Positions 55,505 through 64,000 of a DNA stretch of 64,000 bases are shown here, one piece after another (the stretch's first letter is position 1; every line of letters starts with the position of its first letter). This stretch comes from Cheilinus undulatus (Eukaryota > Chordata > Actinopteri > Labriformes > Labridae). Position numbers and translations under genes: made by a program. The stretch spans positions 4,773,207 through 4,837,206 of the forward strand of contig NC_054886.1 of NCBI RefSeq assembly GCF_018320785.1, given 5' to 3'. The notes under the pieces were generated by a model, which saw only the letters and a program-made list of their open reading frames with translations, was not told the DNA's origin and made no database searches.

Positions 55505-57250
55505 GGGCTGGGCGATAGGGACCAGCAATCATATCTCCATACCTTTTTACCTGGATGATTATTCACAATGCTTACCTCAGAATTTTGCCTGCAAAGATAT
55601 GAAAAAAATCACATTATAAACTTTGATTCCATTCTGGTGAAAATTTAATGACATTGATATCTGTTTAATAAAATTTAAATAGAAGTCCTAGACATCCTGT
55701 AATGAATGCAATTTTTAGTCTTCTTAAATTACTGATAAACTCCTTCACACTGTCTAAATTGCACAAAATCACTGGCAACATTTCTGTATACTGGCCAATA
55801 CCAGTGATCAAAGGTATCAAAAAGTAGAGAACCTTAATAATCTTAAGTCATATTTATAACTTAAAGAGAGAGCAATGTCAAAATTGCACAGATAATTTGG
55901 CAAAATTGGGAAAAGATGGTAGAAACCCCAAATGTTGCCAACAAATTTGCCATTTTTGATCATACACAGGAAATTGCCTGGATTTTTTTTTCCAAAGTCA
56001 GAAATATATTTGCCTAATTTTGACTGTTTTCAGGAGCATGCCTGCAATTTTCCAAATGTTGCCAATGTAATTGCGCAATTTTGACCATTATCAGGAGTGA
56101 TCGAGAAAATTTCTATATGTTGTCAACTAATTTGCACAATTTTACAATATCCCAATATATGCTTGCATTTTCTAACAGTATAGACGTTAATGTGCAATTA
56201 TGATAATTTGCATTTTTACATATGTTGCCAATTTATTTGCACAATTTTACCTTACGCCAGAGTGTCCCTGCAATTTTCCAAATAGAGCGAACATATTTGT
56301 GATTTTTTTACCATATGCAGGAGTTTGTCTGCAATTTTTTTCCAATGTTACATATAAAATTGACTAATTTAGACCTTTTTCTGGAGCTTGCCTGCAATTT
56401 TCCAAATGTTGCCAATGTAATTGCGCAATTTTGACCATTATCAGGAGTTAACCAGCAATTTTCCATATGTTGCCAACTAATTTTCACAATTTTACATTAT
56501 GCCAATATCTGCAGATATTAATTTGCAATTATGACAACTTGCATTTTCCATATGTTGCCAATTTATTTGCACAATTTTTCCTTACACCAGTCTCCCTGCA
56601 ATTTTCCAAATAAAGTGAACATATTTGCGTTTTTTTTTTTTTTTTACCATATGCAGGAGTTTGCCTGAATTTTTTTTCCAATGTTACATATAAAATTGCA
56701 TAATTTTGAACTTTTCTGGAGTGTATCTGCAATTTTCCAAATGTTACCAATGTAATTGCACAATTTTGTCAATAAGTTGCCAACATATTTGCATAAATTT
56801 GACTGAATGCAGGACTTTACCTGCAATTTTACACATGTTAAAAATGTATTTGGGCAGTTGTGACAGTTTGCAGGAGTTTGCCTGCAATTTTTCAAATGTT
56901 GCCAACGTATTTGAGCAATTTTGACCATATGCAGGATTTTTTTCTGCATTTTTTATTATTAGAAACAAGACATTATTCTGTTAGGTGTTTCATGCTGACA
57001 AGGTACCAAACAGCTATCGCTATAATTGGAATTTTTCAAATAATATAAATGCCCCCTAAATAAGATAAAATGAATATTTCTTATTTTCCTAAATATTTTA
57101 TATTGTGTTCGATAAGCATATCACTATTAGTAACAGTCTTCTACTGAGCATTCGGCTTGAATACGTCACTATGAATAATTCTGCCTTACCCTATATCTTG
57201 TTAAAATATTTTGCTATATCATTAAAAACTCAGTGTATTGCCCAGCCCTA
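55505..57250. mobile_element. AGGGCTGGGCGAT-family element with about 60-bp internal minisatellite
   Basis: AGGGCTGGGCGAT at 55506 and ATTGCCCAGCCCT ending near 57249 are inverted ends, each next to ACCT. No transposase is seen. The interior is a tandem repeat listed separately. Confidence 0.65.
55870..56950. repeat. Degenerate minisatellite, unit about 60 bp, some 18 copies
   Basis: The unit contains TTTTCCAAATGTTGCCAATG, TAATTGCGCAATTTTGACCA and TGCAGGAGTTTGCCTGCAA. Copies at 56030-56110 and 56390-56460 are almost the same. It yields small chance frames on both strands. Confidence 0.85.
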
Positions 57251-57259
57251 CCTCACACA

Positions 57260-59120
57260 TACTACCTCTCTGCTGCTCCTCTTCTAGTGTCCTACCTGTG
57301 TGCTGGACACAAAGCCCTATTTTACCCTTTTCTAGCCTGCCTGTGTGCATTTCATCAGCACAATGAGGCTTGTGCAGCAGCAGCAGCAGTGCCCGTGCAT
57401 CTGTTCCCCCTCCGTACCTGTAGGGTGCCAGGTAGGCTATTGGCTTAGGATAATCACAGCTGTAGCTGAGTTGCTGGGAGACAGGAGGCTGAAAAAAAGA
57501 GGAGGAGGAGGAGGATGAGGGAAGAAGATGGTTGTAATTTCTTTAAGCTACCTGTTTGATCGAAGCACTTTTATTTGTCATCACAAACCTCCCTTCTTTT
57601 CATTCCTATTGTCTACCCTGGCTGACTGGGAGCGTGCACGGCTGGCTGCTGGCCGGACCAGTAGACCATTTCATCATAGGTAGGGGGCGTGTTCGGGGAA
57701 GGGAAGGTATGGAAAGGGATGATGTCACCGTGTCTGCCAGGCTTTGTGTCGCTCAGCCGGGCTCGCTGCGTTCAGCATCCACCCATAATGTGTAGCTGAA
57801 GGTTCAGGATAAGCAGACAGCAATCTACACCCAGCAAAGAGCAGTTCTGCTTTTCATCAGGCGCTCAATAAGTCCACTTATAGAAATCGTCGGAACACAA
57901 AAACACTCGTCTCGTTTGCTGTTGTCCTGTTGGCCACAATCATGACTAACTCGGTGACACACACCTATAGACGTGCATAAATTTCCATGAGTGGAACCAT
58001 GTGTCTTATTGTCTGACGCTGCGCTGTTACTACTGTAAAATCCATTGTTACTTCATGTTGGTCTCTCTCACAAACACAAAGATATTTACTCTCTAAGGCT
58101 TTCCTCAAGACAAGATTAGCCGTCTCTTAATGCGGCTGCAGTGAGATTTAAATGATGTAATACTTGTAAGGTCTTAAATGTTGCGCTTTAGGTTTTGCAT
58201 TGAAGAACACAAGAGTAGTAAACATAATCCAGAGAGATGAGATGAATCCTGCCTAGAAAGAGACACTACTTATGTTGGGATTTTTCCAAAGAGCACCCAG
58301 ACTCTTATCTTTCATTAGACAAGTAAAACAGTATTTCATGGGCTGCAATTTTCACACATGTAATTGCCTACTAGTGCTAATGATTGGATGGTTATTAGTG
58401 CAGCAGCTAATTAAAGCTTTGGTGAATCTGAATGTTTTTAATTTATTCATGTTCAATGGTACAGATGCAGCCAGGACTAAGTACAGCATCTCAGGAGGGA
58501 CAGATTTAGTATCCCGGCCTTGTATCTACATACCAACCTGGTAATAACTCCTCAAGCAAGCGCCACTATTAACGCAGCTGTTAAATGTTACTGCATAATC
58601 AATCACTGCAAACACACGCCTTTCACTTCCTAATGAGCAGGGTCAGCCTTGAGGTTGGACTCGCCGCGCTGCACCTATAGCCCAGACTCAAATGCTGACT
58701 CGGACAAAGGCTCCGATGCAGGTGTACCATTTGTCAGCCTGTGTCCTTTTGTGCGGGCCGAGGCCACGAGCTGCTGCTTGCTGCTCGCTGCTGCTGCCGC
58801 CTTGTACTGTACGCTGGGGCTCTGAATCACACAGCCGAGACGTGAATCATAGACCTCAGACGGATTCCTGTGTTGAGCTCAGCAGAGGAAAAATTCAGAT
58901 GTTGCAAGAGTCAGACACATTCGAGGGGCTTTTAGACCCAGAAAATAAGGGATCCTCATGGGGTCTTAGATCAAGAAAGTAGTGGATCTACTATTATGTG
59001 TTTAATGACTCAGATATGAGCTGTAGCAGAAAAATGAGAATGAGCAGAGACTCACAAAGGGTCTAACGCAGCACTAAAACACTGGAAACAGCTGATTTGT
59101 TTATAGTAATGTGCAACAAT
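57260..59120 (+). other. Intron sequence, no exon identified
   Basis: A short CAG repeat at 57376-57391 and a frame of 96 codons at 58692-58982 show no domain and no clear splice structure. GC content is moderately high in places. Confidence 0.4.
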
Positions 59121-59127
59121 TTAGATG

Positions 59128-61085
59128 TAGAGATGCCCCGATTGATCAGGAATTTATCATTATCAGCTGATTTTCATTAGAAATATGCAGTTACTCAATC
59201 AAACTTAATTCTTTCTGGCAGTAGTCTGATCACCTGTGGTTAATACTCTGGTGTCTGCAGCTCTGTATGAGCACTGGTAAGTTATGACTAAACTGCCAGC
59301 TATTAAGTGTTACGCTTCTGCAGGTCAGCCATCCTCCACCACTTGGATCAGAAGGATTAAATCCCTTAAACGTCGTGCAAATCCCATTAAATAAAGATGA
59401 TAATGCAGTGTTGAAATCTGTGTTGAAACTGGGAAGATTAAAGCTAGCTGGCTAGCTCAGCAACTTGTTTCAGGGCCAGTAGAAGTCAGTACAATGACTG
59501 TTTGGCAGCGGTAAATACAACTAGAGATGCACTGATTGTAAAAGCCAGGCCTGATGCTGATACCGCTGTTAAAAATGGGAGTTCAGCCATTTTTTTATGT
59601 AGAACTCGCTTTATGCCAACATTTTCTTTCATGTTTATGCACAAATACAGATCAGAGCTTGCCCAACAGGATGCATCTTCCAGCTGATGATAAATGTCTT
59701 CTCTTACTGGCTAATAGGTGTGCTAAATGCCAGTATGACACAATGAGGGTGTTTGTTTAAAGGGCTGATATTGGTAGATGCTGATGCATCTGTGCATCCA
59801 TAAATACAGTGCTCAGATAATATCAGTCGCATTTTCAAAAATTTCGCCCAGTATTGCATAATCATAGCAGGTGAAGCGTGCATGCAAAAAACTATTGGTG
59901 GAAGAGATAATGGCCACAACCATCATCCTCAAGTGCAGGACAATTTCACAGCAAATTTGCAGAAAAATGTCAAAACAGCAGCATGCAAAGGCCCAGTTTT
60001 AATGTGAGACCTTGCAGCTCGGCTGGTGTGAATTGGGATGCAATGATTGTTTACAGGAATGGTGCCCTAGAGCAGTGGTTCTCAAACTTTTTTTTGAGCC
60101 CCCCCACCTGCATCTAAGAAAATTTGAGCCCCCTCTTAGGACCAAGACAAAAAGAATGAGACATTTGGGTCAGTGACATCAATTTAATTTTCTTTTTTTC
60201 TGTTTAAATCCAAAGGAAACAGCCAGAAAGACAAATGTTATTACTCAGATATCCATCTATGAATTATTCATAGGTGTTAAAGCATGATTTTAGTTGGCAT
60301 GTGCAAATGAATTTTAACAACCTTAGAGTAGATAAGAGTCTACAACAGCCTAACCAGCTGCTGTATTATAAAAATAAATCTTATCAGTTTCTTCTAGGGC
60401 TTTAACGGCATGTGCATTCATTCTAAGCAGTCATAGTTCAGACATCACAGTTTCGTGCACAACTTCACACACAATTAAAAAGTCTGAATGGAAAAAAGGC
60501 AAATGTATTCGGCCTCTACACCACAGTCCAGGTGGTGCTAACGCTCATGATTGTTTGCTAACTGCTAGTAAGCAACAAATGAAGAAGAAGCTGGTACAAC
60601 AAAACACACAAAGAAGAAAAGTTGGGTGTAGTGGCGACAAGCAAGAAGACACTGTGGAGCGACGAGACCCACCAACCTCTCAGTACTGTTTTCAAAAAGC
60701 TGCTGGGTGTGAAAGCTGAGAGGATGGAAGACATGACTGATGCTAATATGCTTTAAGGCTATGTGAGGATACGTGGTTGCAGATATAATGATATAATGTC
60801 CCTGCATGTTTACATAAACCAGGCTGCTGTCTGCTACTGGCTTGCACGAATAACCCTTAAAGGGACACAGAAGATGCGTCTGTTATGTTGCTTTTAATTT
60901 TGCATGATTTAGTTCTGCACTTTACTGTTCATGTTCAGTAAAGTGCAGAACTACCACAGGTCGTTGGATCAAACTTTAACGGTCACTTTCCTGTTAAGCT
61001 AAACTCGTGCTGACCCCAAAACCGAGGTACGAACAGAGTCACTGCAGAGATCAGTATCATAAAAACCCTGATCGGCGCATCTCTA
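59128..61085. mobile_element. Inverted-repeat element with TAGAGATGC ends
   Basis: TAGAGATGCCCCGATTGATC at 59128 faces the inverted end TAGAGATGCGCCGATCAGGG (61066-61085). A nested related piece begins CTAGAGATGCACTGATTGTA at 59522, and a hAT-like end (CAGTGGTTCTCAAACTTT) at 60074. No transposase was found; the superfamily is unsure. Confidence 0.6.
60074..60170 (+). mobile_element. Single hAT-like end
   Basis: CAGTGGTTCTCAAACTTTTT, then GAGCCCCCCCACCTGC and GAGCCCCCTCTTAGGACC; the second end was not found. Confidence 0.55.
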
Positions 61086-62179
61086 GTCTTTAGATTTTTA
61101 TTTCCCTCCTCACTCACCATGCTGTTTGTTTTATGTTCAGAGATAAAAGAACTCATGCAATCTCATGCATCCAGGACCATTAAACCTCATTAAACACGTG
61201 CAGATACTGAGAAATTTGTCCTCTAAAAGTGGTAACAGAAGAATGGGGACACAAAGTGGGCTGTAATAACCACTAAAACTGCACTTGGGAAAACTTTCTT
61301 CATTTCCTGATAATGGCTATTAAATTTAAGCATAATCTGTAGTAGCTACTAGGCCAAAGAAGGGAAAAGTGCCAACAATCAGGACTTGCCTTGTGCTTGA
61401 TCCTCCATTGAGGATCTTGTGGATTACCCCTTATAGAACTATTTATAGCTCGTGAACCTTCCTGAAAGCCCCGGTTTGAAGGCTAACAAGCGCTGCTGCG
61501 GCGCAGTAGTGAACTCTTGCGGCTCTGAGTGGAGATCTAGGGTGACATACGTAGTGAGGCAGAAGTCTGCTTTTAATTCTGATTCCAGGGAGCGGGATGT
61601 GGGTCTGGAGCGTCCTACTGTTGGGTTAATGTGTGAATTCAGGTCATTTTATTTTACAGGATCTGAATGAAGCCTGTTTACTGACAAAAGCATCTCTAAT
61701 TGATAAGAATCACTGAAAGCAATCAGTGAACCAGCTGTAAAGCTGGAGAATGGCGCCCGTAATGTTATAATGTACATCGTCGCCTGTTGTTCCCCATTGG
61801 GCGCCGTTCAATCAACACATTCTTTGCATTTCTGTCCTGGCGGGTGTTTGTCAGAGGGGGACATGTTGATTTCTCTTCCCTGTTGATATGTTTGCTGAAG
61901 GACATTCCTGTGGACACGAGTGTCCTGTTAAACATTGAAGTGGTGCTTGTAGGAGTAAAGAAGAAGACGTGTCAGAATTTTAAATGCTTTATTGAACTTA
62001 TTGTACTGTTAGATGTTGGACTTTTTGTTAGGTCTGGGCAATGTGGACCAAAAATTATACTTCAGTATTGTTTCAGACATGGTAACAAAAGTTGAAGTCG
62101 GAGACGCTCAATAGAGGGGTAGTTTTGTTTCAAGTTATATAAAATAGCAGTCAAATATTGACAGTACTTATTAGTGGGG

Positions 62180-62620
62180 ATGCTGAGCATCCACACTATT
62201 GATATTCGCATCGGCCATTTTGTTTATTAGTCTTCTTCTGCTATCTCCTCCTTCATACTTTGTCGTATCGACACCGTTTAAACGTGGAAAAATTCAGTTT
62301 CTTCTTCATTTGACAGCTATGTATTTTTCAATTTTAACTTTTATAATTTTTAAAATATGGATATTTTCATGCTATGTTTAGCTATTTCTATGCTTTTTCA
62401 GCCATTGAATGCAATTATCAGCTATTTTTTAGGCTATTTTCAGCATTTTTTAGGCTACTTTCAGCTATTTTTATCCTTTTTTTGAGCTATTGAATGCCAT
62501 TTTCAGTTACTTTTATTTCATTTTTATTTCATATGCTATTTTTATGCTATTTTCGACTATTTTTATGCTTTTGGCTATTTTCAGCAGTTCTTCCACAATT
62601 TAACTCTCAGCATCCCTATG
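62180..62620. repeat. Fish repeat with GCTATTTTCAGC simple-repeat core
   Basis: GGGGATGCTGAGCATCCACA at 62177 and CTCAGCATCCCTATGCAATT near 62605 look like inverted ends around TTTTAGGCTATTTTCAGC repeats (62370-62590). Confidence 0.55.
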
Positions 62621-62694
62621 CAATTTCAGCTGAAATTGCAATTTTGATCCAGTTAAAATTGTCTACATTTTTTTCACTCATTAGCTCAGCTCAG

Positions 62695-63550
62695 ACTAGG
62701 GCTGGGCAAATTAGATTAAATCACAATATGGCCTGCTGCAATTTACAAATGGCAGAAGTTGCAATATTACTTTAACTTGAAATTTGTCAAAATAGCAGTT
62801 TAATACATTCATTTTTTGCAGCAGCAGAGATTTTATGTACATCATGCAATTATTCAAGTGTCAATTTTTTAATGGTTTAGAAGAATCCTCCTTTTCATGT
62901 TTTATGTATGTTTTGTTCTAGTCAAAATGAGTGATATAAAGATGGTAATCCCCTTCAATAAAGCAATGGGTATCAAATTTGCAATATGAACAGAAATAAC
63001 TATTTCATTCTAATATTTATGAAGCTTAGCATTAGTTCATCCCCCCAGCTGCAGTCAGCGTATAGCTAGCTTCACCTCCTCCACCCCAGCCGCCTCCTTT
63101 ATAGCTTAAAGCTTGTTGCACCCTCATATTCAGATTCATGCTACTGTGGATAAATTGTTTCTAAATAATTTCTCTGTTTTCAGGAGACATTGTCATTTAT
63201 GTATCTATTCATATGGGGGTTTCTAGCCATGCACTCCCTGAAAAGTTAAAGCGTGCTGCTTGACTAACCCAGGGAGCGTCTTTAGAGCAGAGCCTTCTCC
63301 GCTAAGTTAAAATATCCATCCATTTTGCAATAAAATGGTTAAATGTATGATAAGTTTTCCTTGCTGATTGTCGGTTATGATACAGAATGATTTATTGCTT
63401 GAATTTGTTGAAGAATGCATAAGTTGAGGACCCTAGTAAGAATCTCATATTAAATGGCAATATTGGGGGAAAAAATTGCAATTAGATTATTTTTACAAAT
63501 TGTTCAGACCAAAGATTCAAGATGCAATGAGACCGCGTTAGAGTGTTGGA
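62695..63550. mobile_element. Possible second AGGGCTGGGCAAA-type element
   Basis: TAGGGCTGGGCAAATTAGAT begins at about 62698; a matching right end is not certain. Confidence 0.35.
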
Positions 63551-64000
63551 GGAGACAATTGCAGCTGTGTGAACTGAACTGTTGCAGCTAGATTCAGGCA
63601 ATTGCCATTGGTGAGTTTTTGGAAAATAAATTTGAAATGGATATCTAGTTTTGATAGGCTAAACGTAGATAAATATTTGTTCAAAGTGAAATATGTCATT
63701 AGATTGCAAAACTTTTTGTAGTAAAATATTCAGTGAAAGAATGTGGCGTGGCTCTCTTTAATAGCCATTTTCATCCAGGTGAAGCTTGTTTTTGTTTCGT
63801 CACAATGTCTGCTGCATCTTAGTCTCACAAAATATGCCGAACCCCCTCGTCATTTCTTTAAACCCCACTTTGGTGAAGACAGAGCTAGCAAAAGTGTTTT
63901 GTTTTTCCCCTCAAAGGTATCGAATCAGGCACAGTTTAGGCTGTATTTAAAGTATTGATTAGGTACCGTTACTGGGAAAAACCCAAACAATACCCAACCC
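63551..64000. other. No gene recognised
   Basis: The open frame at 63743-63958 lacks a domain or splice context. Confidence 0.4.

Noticed and set aside
57361-57448. CAG repeat and Ala run as a candidate exon
   Set aside because: The CAG tract is short, the flanks lack a matching acceptor, and the frame does not continue the signal-peptide exon convincingly.
58692-58982. 96-codon frame with several Cys residues
   Set aside because: No recognisable domain, no clear splice sites, and a position in a large intron; most likely chance in GC-richer sequence.

Overview
This window looks like nuclear DNA of a percomorph-type teleost fish. It is AT-rich and intron-rich. It carries many fish-type Tc1/mariner elements, small non-autonomous hAT-like elements, LINE fragments and microsatellites, with few and scattered host exons. 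There are no operons. The species cannot be read from the sequence.

Host genes. Two tandem, same-orientation (minus strand) genes for type II membrane C-type lectin receptors occupy about 6.0-19.45 kb (copy A) and 36.4-42.25 kb (copy B). Each can be assembled by hand from six coding exons: cytoplasmic tail, transmembrane segment, long coiled-coil stalk, and three exons of one C-type lectin domain. Each has a likely non-coding first exon upstream. Splice sites and phases agree throughout, giving about 420 aa (A) and 435 aa (B), both with QPD and WND calcium/sugar-site motifs. Their 3' flanks, introns and promoters are also paralogous, so this is a segmental tandem duplication. Between the copies, on the plus strand, lies a two-exon gene (20762-20825 joined to 29805-30721). 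It encodes an unrecognised Ala/Pro-rich, acidic-tailed protein, and a 33-bp minisatellite lies both inside and just after its coding region. Near the right side a promoter-like CpG-rich segment leads into a short signal-peptide exon (54787-54832) whose remaining exons are outside the window. An intact intron-less tRNA-Arg(TCT) gene lies at 48030-48103.

Mobile DNA. Tc1/mariner copies: a DD37E-type copy (about 4.56-5.95 kb), an old copy disrupted by later insertions (8.4-11.2 kb), a DD34E copy with clean ends (22806-24027), a Sleeping Beauty-like copy with long inverted repeats inside a TA microsatellite (27063-28653), and a decayed copy (about 38.6-39.9 kb). Several hAT-like elements have clear 8-10 bp target duplications and have filled with two kinds of degenerate simple repeat, one based on TTTTTGCCAC and one based on GTCAAAATATGAGAT. 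They account for most of the long spurious open frames. LINE remains include an L1 ORF2 piece (33.2-33.7 kb), an RT fragment split by a hAT insertion (11.74-13.88 kb), and a chimeric fragment (2.3-2.9 kb). Two copies of what seems to be the first coding exon of a RecQ-like helicase repeat lie at 4.2-4.5 and 43.2-43.5 kb.

The most unusual structures are the nested stack of three inverted-repeat elements filling the intron of the Ala/Pro gene (24337-29172), and the minisatellite running past that gene's stop codon. No CRISPR, phage or bacterial-style system is present.
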